Assembly: GCA_036166415.1 (NCBI GenBank)
Contig: JAYZHP010000136.1
Span: 1 to 23,381 of the forward strand
DNA from: TMED108 sp036166415
Lineage (GTDB): Bacteria; Fidelibacterota; Marinisomatia; Marinisomatales; TCS55
Direction of reading: 5' to 3'
Length of the DNA: 23,381 nucleotides
The translations under genes were made by a program, and so were the position numbers. Position 1 is the first letter of the stretch. Every line of letters starts with the position of its first letter. The notes below the pieces were generated by a model. That model had not been told where the DNA came from. It saw nothing but the letters and a program-made list of their open reading frames with translations, and made no database searches. This document shows, piece after piece, positions 7,025-16,199 of this stretch.

Positions 7025-9157
7025 TTACTCCTTAGTATCTTCTTTACTCCCCGGTGAATATGATTTTACGAGGTTTAATTTAATATCTTTTAAGTTGATC
7101 CAAATGGGTTTCATTTTATTTTTTGCAAAAAGGTGCGCCTGGTCATCATAATGGGCTGATGTGAAGTCTTGCGTTGCCGAGCCAAATTGATGAATGCTTT
7201 GCGATGATACTTTGCCGCTCGGACTCCATTCTACAATTTGAAAATAACAATCTCCAGCAACTGCCTTCTTATAGCCCCCATTATTGTTCGAATAAATTGC
7301 TCTTAGGATATCGGGGCCCCCGCTTAAAGCTAAATTAGTATTACCACGATCTAGCCTTTGAATATCCCCCCACTTAACATCTAATTTCCCAAATTCATTT
7401 TTCGTTCTAGTAATACTATCTTTTAATCGATTCATAATTAAATCATAATCATAAATATAATTATCTGGGTTATATACCGGCCTGATTGCGTCAATGGCAA
7501 ACTGCACTCCTACTGCTAGGCTATCTGTATCATAATTCCAGTCTTTCAATATTTCTATTGTATTATTTATTTCAATATCATTTGATTTTATATCAGTGAG
7601 AAAGCGTTTTAAATTTTTTGTAAGAACAGATTTTTCGGAATACTTGGTATCATATTTATAATTATAAAACTCTTCACGAGTAATCGATTTATCTGCTCCG
7701 TATAGCTCATGTGCTCTTAAAGCGCGATTGGTTTGAAATCTTTCAATGCCAAGATTATTTTGGTATAAGTTTGTATCTGGATTATCATTTCCTGTAGTTG
7801 TAAGAAATGGGGAGCTATTACAATTTTGGAGAAATCCAGATTGTGGATTTAATATTTTTGGCAATTCATCGTAAGATAAATAATCTGTCCACAAATTAAT
7901 AGAGCTGGTTCCATTAATTGCGTTTCCACTCCATTCAAACCCATTTTTTCTTTGTGGTAATAAAGCATTATATAGATAGAAAATATTTCCTTTTTTGTCT
8001 GCATAAATTGTATTGAACATAGGAATTGCCATTATTTTCATAGCGTTTTCAAAATCCTTTAGATCCTTTGATTTATTCATTCTAAACCATTGCTCAAGGT
8101 AGCGAAACTCATCATGTCCTGCATATCTTATCGCAAAAGATCCATGGTCATTTCTGATAACAGGACCATGCTTTGACCTAAATATCTTTCGTTTGAATGT
8201 CCATTTTATTGGTCCCCATATTTTAACTTTAATTTTAGCTTCGGATATTTCCAAATTCTCATATTGACCATCAAAATAATATTGATCAGGGTTATCTGGA
8301 TTAATCTCTAGCTCATAAACATCTATAAGGTCAGGATTATTAACAGTATGACTCCATCCAATATTTTCATTATGTCCAACAAATACAACTGGTGATCCAG
8401 GAAAAAGTCCACCAATCATGTTCCACCCCTCATTACTATTTAAATGCGCCTCATACCATGCAACTGGACCAGTCCAAGGTTGATGTGAATTAATTAAAAT
8501 CCTTGTATGGTTATCGGATGATCTATTTGGTGCAACTGCAACCACATTCGATCCTAGCATTTTTTGTTCAAATAATTTTGAATCAGATTTTGAAATTTGA
8601 ACTTTCTTATTAGGGTTTTGGCTTGATGCCAATTCACTCAAAACTCTATCTAGGCCAAACATCAATGGCATTCTATGAATAAATCCTGCGATGATATCTT
8701 TGCCATTAATTGGGAAAGTTCCTTTATATGCTAGATCAGGATTTAGTGAAATAAAATGGTTTATGCCATCAGCATATGCTTCGCTAATTCTAATAACATC
8801 TGTTGATAATCCCTTATCATAATTAGTTTCTACAATATCCCATATTTTCAATAATTGTACCATATAATCATTCGCTGCTGCAGACTTTCCATGGAATTTT
8901 GCCAAATCACCTCGCGCTGCAATTAGAATATTTTGTATGGTATCAAAATCGTCCTCCGCATGGGCATATCCTAGGCCGTAAGCAGTATCTTCATCTTTAT
9001 TTCCAAAAATATGGGGGACGCCCCATGTGTCTCTATATATAGTGACTTGATATTTTTCGTATTTAGATAAATCTATATTTTTATTTCTAGAATTAAGTGA
9101 AGTTAAAATAATCACTAGAATAAAAAATAATAACAAAAGATAATTTTTATTTACCAT
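7025..9157 (-). CDS. Penicillin/acyl-homoserine-lactone acylase family Ntn hydrolase
   Basis: About 710 residues (719 if the earlier ATG at 9184 is used). I prefer the ATG at 9157 because it gives a compact N-terminal membrane anchor or signal (VNKNYLLLLFFILVIILTSL) and only a 7-base overlap with the glycosylase gene; the longer start overlaps by 34. Numbering the long form, the autocleavage site is LGSNVVAVAP with Gly211-Ser212; Ser212 would become the N-terminal nucleophile of the beta chain. Other family marks are WGVPHIFG, YGLGYAHAEDD, GHNENIGWSHTVNNPD and LQNCNSSP. This is the PF01804 family: aculeacin, penicillin and AHL acylases. The LQNCN box suggests the PvdQ/aculeacin side. It hydrolyses amide-linked acyl chains in the periplasm; the natural substrate is unknown. 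Confidence 0.88.
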   Translation of the reverse strand: MVNKNYLLLLFFILVIILTSLNSRNKNIDLSKYEKYQVTIYRDTWGVPHIFGNKDEDTAYGLGYAHAEDDFDTIQNILIAARGDLAKFHGKSAAANDYMVQLLKIWDIVETNYDKGLSTDVIRISEAYADGINHFISLNPDLAYKGTFPINGKDIIAGFIHRMPLMFGLDRVLSELASSQNPNKKVQISKSDSKLFEQKMLGSNVVAVAPNRSSDNHTRILINSHQPWTGPVAWYEAHLNSNEGWNMIGGLFPGSPVVFVGHNENIGWSHTVNNPDLIDVYELEINPDNPDQYYFDGQYENLEISEAKIKVKIWGPIKWTFKRKIFRSKHGPVIRNDHGSFAIRYAGHDEFRYLEQWFRMNKSKDLKDFENAMKIMAIPMFNTIYADKKGNIFYLYNALLPQRKNGFEWSGNAINGTSSINLWTDYLSYDELPKILNPQSGFLQNCNSSPFLTTTGNDNPDTNLYQNNLGIERFQTNRALRAHELYGADKSITREEFYNYKYDTKYSEKSVLTKNLKRFLTDIKSNDIEINNTIEILKDWNYDTDSLAVGVQFAIDAIRPVYNPDNYIYDYDLIMNRLKDSITRTKNEFGKLDVKWGDIQRLDRGNTNLALSGGPDILRAIYSNNNGGYKKAVAGDCYFQIVEWSPSGKVSSQSIHQFGSATQDFTSAHYDDQAHLFAKNKMKPIWINLKDIKLNLVKSYSPGSKEDTKE
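7028..7033 (-). promoter_or_regulatory. Strong ribosome binding site of the S9 peptidase gene
   Basis: AAGGAG on the minus strand, five bases before the ATG at 7022 and overlapping the last codons of the acylase gene, whose TAA is at 7025-7027. Most genes in this run lack such a site, so this one may be translated more strongly. Confidence 0.7.
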
Positions 9158-9762
9158 TCGAAAGGTCCATCTATAATATTCCATAGATATAAAGAAGCCA
9201 AGGTTCTATATGGTTTCCATTTTTCAGCGCCATTTTTTATTTCATCTTTAGTTGGAAGTCTATCCATGTTTGTTAGTTTTGCATAGCCCTTTTGAATAAC
9301 TAGATCGTTTAATGGTAGAATATCAGGACGATTTAATGAAAAAATAAGGAACATATCTACCGTCCATTGACCAATCCCTTTATTCCTCATCAGCTCCTTT
9401 GCAATTTTATCATCATTTAATAATTCAATATTCTTCAGTTTATTTTTTGTTTTTGACCAATTTTCTGCAAGTAAAAAAATGTATTGTTTTTTCTGCCTTG
9501 ATAGGCCGATTAGTTTTAATTCTTCTTTTGTAATAGAGAAAATATGATCAGGTGTTAGTCTGGCAGTATCAAAAGATTTAATAAATCGATCATAAATAAC
9601 AGAGGCTGATTTAGTGCTTAATTGTTGATAAATAATATATTTTATTAGTGACTGAAAATAATTATGTGATTTTTTTATAGAAGGAGCAGGGTATTGGTTA
9701 ATTATTTCTTTTAATAGTTTGTCTGATTTTTTTAAATGCTGAATTCCATTATTAAGATTCAT
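9151..9762 (-). CDS. DNA-3-methyladenine glycosylase II, AlkA/MAG type
   Basis: A 203-residue HhH-GPD DNA glycosylase. The substrate-pocket helix pattern YIIYQQLSTKSASVIYDRF (42-60), the hairpin LMRNKGIGQWTVDMFL (124-139), the catalytic Asp153 in LPLNDLVIQKG, and KWKPYRTLASLYLW near the end are all diagnostic. It removes alkylated bases such as 3-methyladenine to begin base excision repair in the cytoplasm. The protein has the short single-domain form without the N-terminal domain of E. coli AlkA or a cysteine-cluster end. It starts 21 bases after the TPR gene stop, and no Shine-Dalgarno is visible. Its neighbours are not repair genes apart from dnaE further upstream. Confidence 0.88.
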   Translation of the reverse strand: MNLNNGIQHLKKSDKLLKEIINQYPAPSIKKSHNYFQSLIKYIIYQQLSTKSASVIYDRFIKSFDTARLTPDHIFSITKEELKLIGLSRQKKQYIFLLAENWSKTKNKLKNIELLNDDKIAKELMRNKGIGQWTVDMFLIFSLNRPDILPLNDLVIQKGYAKLTNMDRLPTKDEIKNGAEKWKPYRTLASLYLWNIIDGPFEW

Positions 9763-9783
9763 TCTTGATAATTCAAGTATGCG

Positions 9784-10395
9784 TCAAAGTAAAGATTGTA
9801 TGGATTGTCTTTCAACTTCAATTTGTTTTTTATTTTCACCTTTTTGATCAAGGATATCTAGAACATCTAGTGCTCTTTGGTAAAGCCCTTGCCCTTTGAG
9901 TACATGCACCAATGTAAATGTTGCGAGGCGAGGACTGATTGATGCTTTTTCAATCATTATATCTGCTGGGATTGCTTCTTTATCTTTTTTATTTTTTGTA
10001 GTTTTTGGTGATAAAAAATCAGTTGCAAATTGATTACTAGGGTCAACATCCTGTGCTCGTTTCCAGCTATCAGTAAGGGTATTTTTTGATCGACCTAACT
10101 GTTCTTGTAATACTGGTAATGCTGCTGCTGCTGGTTGATGAGTTGGAACCATATCAAGAACTTTCTTTAACCATTTTTCTGCTACAATTAAATTGCCTAA
10201 AGCCATCTCAGCCTGAGATAAAATAAACTGTCCCTCAACTGAATTAGGGTGATGTTCTAGCCCAATTTCACAAACTCGCTTCGCTCTATCGTATTCTGCT
10301 TTGCTTTGATAGATTTCTGCCAAAACAGGAAATAAGATAGTATCGAAGTGATCGGCAAAGTATAATTCTAGCTCGGTTTGATTTGTAATATCCAT
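9784..10395 (-). CDS. TPR-repeat protein
   Basis: A 203-residue cytoplasmic protein built largely of tetratricopeptide-like helical hairpins. The clearest are at about 20-50 (LAEIYQSKAEYDRAKRVCEI), 53-84 (FILSQAEMALGNLIVAEKWL), a third from 86, and a last one near the C-terminus (LVHVLKGQGLYQRALDVLDI). A charged Lys-rich linker lies around 130-142. No signal peptide is seen. TPR arrays bind protein partners; the partner is not evident. Its ATG follows directly after the TAA of the B12-binding protein (TAA|ATG, no spacer), suggesting strict co-expression with that subunit. Confidence 0.85.
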   Translation of the reverse strand: MDITNQTELELYFADHFDTILFPVLAEIYQSKAEYDRAKRVCEIGLEHHPNSVEGQFILSQAEMALGNLIVAEKWLKKVLDMVPTHQPAAAALPVLQEQLGRSKNTLTDSWKRAQDVDPSNQFATDFLSPKTTKNKKDKEAIPADIMIEKASISPRLATFTLVHVLKGQGLYQRALDVLDILDQKGENKKQIEVERQSIQSLL

Positions 10396-10806
10396 TTATC
10401 TTCTATTTTCATTTACCCAATTAACAATATAATTTAATGTTTCTTCAATAGGAGTGCCAGGTCCAAATAATTTCCCTGTTCCTAGGCTTTCTAATTCTTC
10501 CATATCCTTTTTTGGTATAATTCCCCCTCCCACTAATAACACGTCTTCAAGTCCCTTTTCTTGCATTAATTTTAGCACATTTGGGAAAATGGTCATGTGA
10601 GCATTGTTTAGACTTGAAAGAGCTATTACGTCAACATCCTCTTGCAAAGCAGAGGATACAATCATCTCAGGGGTTTGCCTAAGGCCAAGATAAATTACCT
10701 CCATACCCGCATCACGATATGCGGATGCCAATACTTTAATTCCTCTATCGTGACCATCCAATCCAGGTTTTGCCATTAAAATTCTTATTTTACGTTTCAC
10801 ATTCAT
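10396..10806 (-). CDS. Stand-alone B12-binding subunit of methylmalonyl-CoA mutase type
   Basis: A 136-residue flavodoxin-like cobalamin-binding domain. The DGHDRG motif (17-22) carries the lower cobalt ligand His19; Ser64/Ser65 in ALSSLNN and the GGG at 93-95 complete the dimethylbenzimidazole pocket. The strings KPGLDGHDRG, YLGLRQTPEMIV and VGGGIIP are those of the C-terminal domain or small subunit of acyl-CoA mutases (methylmalonyl-CoA mutase, isobutyryl-CoA mutase). The catalytic large subunit is not in the window, so the partner must be elsewhere. It rearranges carbon skeletons such as methylmalonyl-CoA and succinyl-CoA with adenosylcobalamin. It lies 13 bases downstream of dnaE and is fused in expression to a TPR gene. 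Confidence 0.88.
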   Translation of the reverse strand: MNVKRKIRILMAKPGLDGHDRGIKVLASAYRDAGMEVIYLGLRQTPEMIVSSALQEDVDVIALSSLNNAHMTIFPNVLKLMQEKGLEDVLLVGGGIIPKKDMEELESLGTGKLFGPGTPIEETLNYIVNWVNENRR

Positions 10807-10819
10807 AAATTAATAAAAA

Positions 10820-13800
10820 TTATTCTGAAACCCATACATTATCATTCCCGCATAGCTGTCTAGCTTTTTTTAAAAATGTCTTGCTTGAATCTACTTTGAT
10901 GTTGTGTGCAAAAATTCGCTGAGTTCTGCCATTTGCTGAGGCCATGTGAAACATTAAGCCGCATTTACCTTTATATTCTTTGGCTAATTTAGAAATCTTT
11001 GATATATCCAATGTGGTGTCTTTTAAATCCAATCGGATGTTTACATTTTTTGAATAAATTTCTTTTGCATTCTCAACTGTAACTATCTCTTCAGCAATTA
11101 ATTTTAGATCCGAAAAATCTGTTTCGTCAGTCTGCTTACCTTTAATAAATACTACATTATCACTTTTTACCAGATGTTTATATTTTGAAAATACACTGCT
11201 AAACGCGAGAATTTCTGCTTGCCCTCCAAGGCAATCTAATTTAAAAAATGCCATTTGATTATTTTTTTTATCAAAATGCAATTTGAGATCGGTTATGGCT
11301 CCTCCGATTCTGATTTTTTCTTGATTAGAATAATTGACTTTATCTGTAAAATCAAAATTAGAATATTCTTCTAAATCATCTGCGTATTTCAACAATGGGT
11401 GCCCTGATAAGTACATACCTAAAACTTCTTTTTCATTTTCAAGCATTTTACTTTCAATCCATTCATCTGCTTTATTTAAAGTGGGAACCATTGTATCAGA
11501 TGAACTTTCAGATTCACTTGAGCCAAAGAGGCTAACCTGATTTTTTGATTTAGCGTCTTGCTCGTTTTGTCCATATTTAAGAGCTACTTCAATTGCATCA
11601 AATTTTTGCGCCCTATTACCTTCTAGTGAATCCATTGCCCCCGACATAATTAAGCTTTCTAAAACCTTTTTATTGACTGTTTTCAATGCAACATTTGCTG
11701 TAAAATCAAAAATTGAATCATATTTTTTTTGACTTTTTCTTGAATCGATTATTTGCTCAAGTGCTTTTGTCCCAACATTTTTTATTGCATTAAGGCCAAA
11801 TGAAATCGTTTTTTCATCTACAGGTCTAAAATCAATTGATGAAATATTTACATCTGGGGGATTAACATCAATTTTCATTTTTCTGCACTCGTTGATTAAT
11901 ATTACGATACGATCTATGTTTGACATTTCGCTTGTTAAATTAGCACTCATAAACTCTGCAGGATAATGTGTTTTTAGCCAAGCTGTTTGATATGCTACAT
12001 ATGCATAAGCAGTTGAGTGACTTTTATTAAACCCATATTCAGCAAATTTTTCTATCAATTCGTATATTTGTTTCCCTATTTCAGGTTCTATATTGTTTTT
12101 ATTTTTTGCTCCTTCAATAAATTTTATTTTTAATTCATCCATCAATTTTTTGATTTTTTTTCCCATCGCCCTACGCATAATATCCGCTTCGGCCAAAGAA
12201 AACCCTGCTATTTCATTGGCTATTTGCATTACCTGCTCCTGATAAACTATAATTCCATAGGTCTCTTGAAGTATGTTCTCCATACTAGGGTGTAAATATT
12301 GAATTTGTTTTTTTCCATGTTTTCTTTTAATAAAATCATCAATATTATTCATGGGGCCAGGCCTGTAAAGTGCATTCATTGCAATTAAGTCCTCAATAGC
12401 AGTTGGTTTGAGTTTTTTTAAAAACTCTCTCATACCTGATGACTCAAATTGAAATACTCCAATTGTGAGGCCTTTTGTAAATAACCTATAAACCTCTTGA
12501 TCATCTAATGGAATATTTTCAATATCTATTTTTTTTCCGCTCTCATTTATTAACTTGATTGCATTATCAATCACAGTAAGATTTCTTAGACCTAAAAAAT
12601 CAAGTTTTAATAAACCAAGATCTTCTAATCCTTTCATGTCATACTGAGAAGTTATATCGCCTTGTGAGGATCTATATAAAGGTACATAATCTGTCAACTC
12701 ACCAGGCGCAATAACCACTCCAGCGGCATGAATAGATGCATGACGATTCATGCCTTCAAGTACTTTGGAATAGTCTAACAATTCTTTATACTCACCCTTT
12801 GATGCTGCCAAAAGTTCAGGGTTCTGTTGAAGTGCCTCATCAAGAGTAATATTTAGTGTTGTCGGAATCATTTTTGCAAGCTTGTCAACATCTCCAAATG
12901 AATGCCCTAAAACTCTTCCAACATCTCTAACTACTTGACGCGCCTTCATTTTCCCAAACGTAATTATCTGCGTCACAGAATTTTCACCATATTGGCTCTT
13001 TATATAATCAATGACCTCGCCACGTCTTTCGATACAAAAATCAATATCAATATCAGGCATACTAATTCTATCTGGATTTAAAAAGCGCTCAAATAAAAGC
13101 TTGTGCCGAATCGGATCAATAGTAGTTATTCCAAGTGAGTAAGAAACTAAGCTACCCGCAGCAGACCCTCGGCCTGGTCCTACAGGTATTGCATTGTCTT
13201 TAGCATATTTAACAAAATCTGCTGTTATTAAAAAATAACCAGCAAACCCCATTTTCTGAATAACATTTAATTCATGATTCAATCTAGATTCTAACTCCGG
13301 AGTATAATCACCATATCTATTTTTTACGCCCTCTACACATAATGATTTTAAATAATTATCGGGATCAGGGCTTTCAGCATCCTTAGGAATTGGGAAGTTT
13401 GGCAAATGATAATTGCCCATAGGTATTTCAAATTCAATGCTATCAGCAATTCTTCTGGTATTCTCGATAGCGCCAGGTACATCTTTAAACATATCAAACA
13501 TTTGATCTTGCGTTTTAAAGTAAAATTCAGGTGTTGCATATCGCAAACGTTTTGGATCATCCCTATCCTTGCCTGTTCCTAAACAAATGTGAACATCATG
13601 GGCTTCCCAATGCTCATGTTTTGCGTAGTGCGCATCATTTGTGCATACCATTGGCAAATTAAGTTCGGCGCTTAATTTTTTCATATTCTTTATGTTTTGT
13701 ATTTCATCTGGGATGCCGTGATTTTGAACTTCTAGATAAAAACGGTCTTCAAAAATTTCAGCAAAGTTAAGTGCAGCTTGTTTTGCTCCAGCCCAATCGC

Positions 13801-14257
13801 CCTTTATCATTCTTTCAGGGATTTCACCTTTTAGGCATCCTGATAGACAAATAATCCCTTCGCTGTGTTCTTTCAATAGATCCATATCTATTCTTGGTCT
13901 ATAATAAAAACCTTCTAAATATCCATGGGTTACAAGTTTCATTAAATTTTGATACCCAGTATAATTCTGCGCTAAAAGAACAAGGTGATTATTGCCCCAA
14001 CCGCCATCGGATCTAGCCTTCTTTTCAAATCTACTCCCAACGGCTACATATACTTCACAACCAATAATTGGCTTTACACCTGCTTTTTGAGCAGATTTAT
14101 AGTATGGAATAACGCTAAACATGTTTCCATGTTCAGTGAGTGCAACTGAATCCATCCCAAGGTCATCGATGGTATTTACAAGTGTTTGAACAGTTTGAGC
14201 TCCATCTAATAAGCTATAATCTGAATGATTATGTAAATGTACAAATTCTGAGTTCAT
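10820..14257 (-). CDS. dnaE: DNA polymerase III alpha subunit DnaE
   Basis: A 1145-residue replicative polymerase. The order is PHP domain (about 1-280; HLHNHSDYS, TEHG, GCEVYV, TNDAHY), palm with the catalytic Asp402 and Asp404 in PDIDIDF and Asp553 in KLDFLG, fingers and the beta-binding region (YRPGPMNN, GIIVYQEQVMQIA, GFNKSHSTAYA), a clamp-binding peptide QVSLFG (907-912), and a C-terminal OB fold (IRIGGAITDLK onward). Length and spacing match the DnaE1 class. It copies the chromosome in the holoenzyme. The PHP metal residues look intact, unlike E. coli. The ATG directly abuts the prmC stop (TAA|ATG). Confidence 0.97.
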   Translation of the reverse strand: MNSEFVHLHNHSDYSLLDGAQTVQTLVNTIDDLGMDSVALTEHGNMFSVIPYYKSAQKAGVKPIIGCEVYVAVGSRFEKKARSDGGWGNNHLVLLAQNYTGYQNLMKLVTHGYLEGFYYRPRIDMDLLKEHSEGIICLSGCLKGEIPERMIKGDWAGAKQAALNFAEIFEDRFYLEVQNHGIPDEIQNIKNMKKLSAELNLPMVCTNDAHYAKHEHWEAHDVHICLGTGKDRDDPKRLRYATPEFYFKTQDQMFDMFKDVPGAIENTRRIADSIEFEIPMGNYHLPNFPIPKDAESPDPDNYLKSLCVEGVKNRYGDYTPELESRLNHELNVIQKMGFAGYFLITADFVKYAKDNAIPVGPGRGSAAGSLVSYSLGITTIDPIRHKLLFERFLNPDRISMPDIDIDFCIERRGEVIDYIKSQYGENSVTQIITFGKMKARQVVRDVGRVLGHSFGDVDKLAKMIPTTLNITLDEALQQNPELLAASKGEYKELLDYSKVLEGMNRHASIHAAGVVIAPGELTDYVPLYRSSQGDITSQYDMKGLEDLGLLKLDFLGLRNLTVIDNAIKLINESGKKIDIENIPLDDQEVYRLFTKGLTIGVFQFESSGMREFLKKLKPTAIEDLIAMNALYRPGPMNNIDDFIKRKHGKKQIQYLHPSMENILQETYGIIVYQEQVMQIANEIAGFSLAEADIMRRAMGKKIKKLMDELKIKFIEGAKNKNNIEPEIGKQIYELIEKFAEYGFNKSHSTAYAYVAYQTAWLKTHYPAEFMSANLTSEMSNIDRIVILINECRKMKIDVNPPDVNISSIDFRPVDEKTISFGLNAIKNVGTKALEQIIDSRKSQKKYDSIFDFTANVALKTVNKKVLESLIMSGAMDSLEGNRAQKFDAIEVALKYGQNEQDAKSKNQVSLFGSSESESSSDTMVPTLNKADEWIESKMLENEKEVLGMYLSGHPLLKYADDLEEYSNFDFTDKVNYSNQEKIRIGGAITDLKLHFDKKNNQMAFFKLDCLGGQAEILAFSSVFSKYKHLVKSDNVVFIKGKQTDETDFSDLKLIAEEIVTVENAKEIYSKNVNIRLDLKDTTLDISKISKLAKEYKGKCGLMFHMASANGRTQRIFAHNIKVDSSKTFLKKARQLCGNDNVWVSE

Positions 14258-15130
14258 TTAAATTCTAACCTTTAATACTCTTTGATCATTATTGTAATCT
14301 GGAAATAATTCTATTTTATTATAGCCTTTTGATTTAAATAATTTTAATACTTTGTCTGGATGGTCTTTTGACCCAACCTCAAGAATAAGTGACCCCTCTT
14401 GATTTAATAATTTTGGAGCGACAATTGAAAGCCTTTCATAAAATTGAAGTCCATCCATAAAGTCAGTTAACGCAATTTCAGGTTCATAATCTTTTACATC
14501 AGTCATAATGTTTTTCATTTCACCTGATGATATATATGGAGGATTAGAAATTATAATATCAAAATGTCCCTTTGGTAATTCTTTTAAAAAATCAAGCTCA
14601 ACAAAACTAATATTTCTTGTCTGATGGTAATCAGAATTTATTATAGCTTTTTTCAAAGCATTTTGAGAAATATCAATAGATAATATTTTTGCATCACTTC
14701 GAATCAGGGCAATTGATATTGAAATACAGCCTGAGCCTGTTCCTATCTCTAATATTTTGGGAGCAGATAATTTATTTATGGATTTTAAACAAATATCTAC
14801 TAAACGCTCTGTTTCTTGTCTTGGTATTAAAACATTTTCATTCAAGAAAAATTTATTTCCGTAAAATTCAGTGGATCCAGTTATGTATTGTAATGGCATT
14901 CTTTTTATTCTTTTTTTAACCCATTTATTAAGAGTAGAAAGTTTATTTTTTGACACGATTTCTTCAAAATTCAAATACAGATCAACTCTTTTGTAATCCA
15001 AAAGATCACATAATAGCCATTCTATTTCTTGTTTAGGGCTGTCAAAATTATTTTTATTAAAATAGCCCTCACCCCATTTAATTAAATCAATTATACTCCA
15101 ATCGCGCTTACTTTCTTTAGCTACTTCCAA
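14258..15130 (-). CDS. prmC: Peptide chain release factor N5-glutamine methyltransferase PrmC
   Basis: A 290-residue SAM-dependent methyltransferase. It has the N-terminal helical domain, QYITGSTEFYG (81-91) and LIPRQETE (101-108) linkers, SAM loop EIGTGSG (128-134) and the substrate motif NPPY (196-199). PrmC methylates the glutamine of the GGQ loop of RF1 and RF2. It is encoded immediately downstream of prfA, its substrate, with a four-base gap. The start is TTG (minus-strand 15130-15128), because no ATG lies near the expected N-terminus and the family length fits this start; no clear ribosome site is visible. Its TAA touches the dnaE ATG. Confidence 0.95.
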   Translation of the reverse strand: MEVAKESKRDWSIIDLIKWGEGYFNKNNFDSPKQEIEWLLCDLLDYKRVDLYLNFEEIVSKNKLSTLNKWVKKRIKRMPLQYITGSTEFYGNKFFLNENVLIPRQETERLVDICLKSINKLSAPKILEIGTGSGCISISIALIRSDAKILSIDISQNALKKAIINSDYHQTRNISFVELDFLKELPKGHFDIIISNPPYISSGEMKNIMTDVKDYEPEIALTDFMDGLQFYERLSIVAPKLLNQEGSLILEVGSKDHPDKVLKLFKSKGYNKIELFPDYNNDQRVLKVRI

Positions 15131-15134
15131 TTAT

Positions 15135-16199
15135 TTATACAACTTCAGTTAGCTTAAGCTGTTGATCTGCAAGAGTTAGATTATCAATCAATTCATTGAT
15201 TTCACCATCCATTACTCCATCTAAATTAAATGCACTAAAATTAATTCTATGATCGGTTATTCTTCCTTGTGGAAAATTATATGTCCTTATTTTAGCAGAT
15301 CTATCACCAGTAGAAACCATATCTTTTCTTGCGGCGGCTCTTTCTTTAGCCAGCTGTTCTTGCTCCGCTGCAAGTAGCCTGGACCTTAGTACTTTTAATG
15401 CTGCAGCCTTATTTTTATGCTGTGAAGTCTCATCCTGGCATGTAACTACAAGCCCTGTTGGAATATGTGTTATTCTAATTGCAGATTCTGTTTTATTAAC
15501 GTGCTGACCTCCGGCACCACTGGCTCTATAGGTATCTATTTTTAAATCAGCATCAACTAATTGAATATCGGCTTCTTCTGCTTCTGGCAAAACTGCAACC
15601 GTGGCGGCTGATGTATGTACTCGGCCACTGGTCTCTGTTTTTGGAACTCTCTGAACTCTGTGTACGCCGCTTTCAAATTTTAGCATTCCATATGCACCAT
15701 CTCCACTAATAGACATAATTAGCTCTTTGTATCCACCTATGCCAATTGGGTTAGATTCCATGACTTTATATTTCCATTTATTTCTTTCTGCAAATCTTGA
15801 ATAAACCCTATATAAATCTGCAGCAAACAACGCAGCTTCATCCCCACCTGTTCCTGCTCGTATTTCTAGAATAATATTTTTATCATCATTTGGGTCATGG
15901 GGCAATAACAGAATTTTTAATTCTTCCTCAATTTGATTGGCTTCTGCTTTTAAATCATCCAATTCATCCTTTACGATATTCTTTAATTCATCATCGTCAC
16001 CTTTGAGTATTGATTCATCTTCATCAATTTGATCGTAAATAGATATATATATTTTTGATTTTTCTATAATTGGGATCAGTCTTCTGTGCTCCCTTGTGAC
16101 CTCTTTGTATTTATTTTGATCATTAATCAAACTAGGGTCAAGCATTTGCTTTTCTAGGTCATCAAAATGGATAATAATTTCTTTAAGCTTATCAATCAT
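15135..16199 (-). CDS. prfA: Peptide chain release factor 1
   Basis: A 354-residue class I release factor. The catalytic GGQ is at 230-232 within RASGAGGQHVNKTES. The RF1-type codon recognition tripeptide PxT is present as PKT (186-188) in RVQRVPKTETSGRVHTS, where RF2 would have SPF, so it should read UAA and UAG. LEIRAGTGGDEA (111-122) is another family signature. Length is normal for the family. The ATG overlaps the TGA of the DUF1385 gene by four bases (ATGA), so translation is coupled. PrmC, which methylates Gln232, follows four bases downstream. Confidence 0.97.
   Translation of the reverse strand: MIDKLKEIIIHFDDLEKQMLDPSLINDQNKYKEVTREHRRLIPIIEKSKIYISIYDQIDEDESILKGDDDELKNIVKDELDDLKAEANQIEEELKILLLPHDPNDDKNIILEIRAGTGGDEAALFAADLYRVYSRFAERNKWKYKVMESNPIGIGGYKELIMSISGDGAYGMLKFESGVHRVQRVPKTETSGRVHTSAATVAVLPEAEEADIQLVDADLKIDTYRASGAGGQHVNKTESAIRITHIPTGLVVTCQDETSQHKNKAAALKVLRSRLLAAEQEQLAKERAAARKDMVSTGDRSAKIRTYNFPQGRITDHRINFSAFNLDGVMDGEINELIDNLTLADQQLKLTEVV

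Noticed and set aside
9158..9184. Upstream ATG of the acylase at 9184
   Set aside because: It is possible, but it places nine polar/aromatic residues before the membrane anchor and overlaps the glycosylase gene by 34 bases; neither start has a ribosome site, so I chose 9157 with reservation.
10118..10132. GCT-type trinucleotide repeat in the TPR gene
   Set aside because: It is a short run coding for a few alanines in a helix; too short to suggest phase variation.
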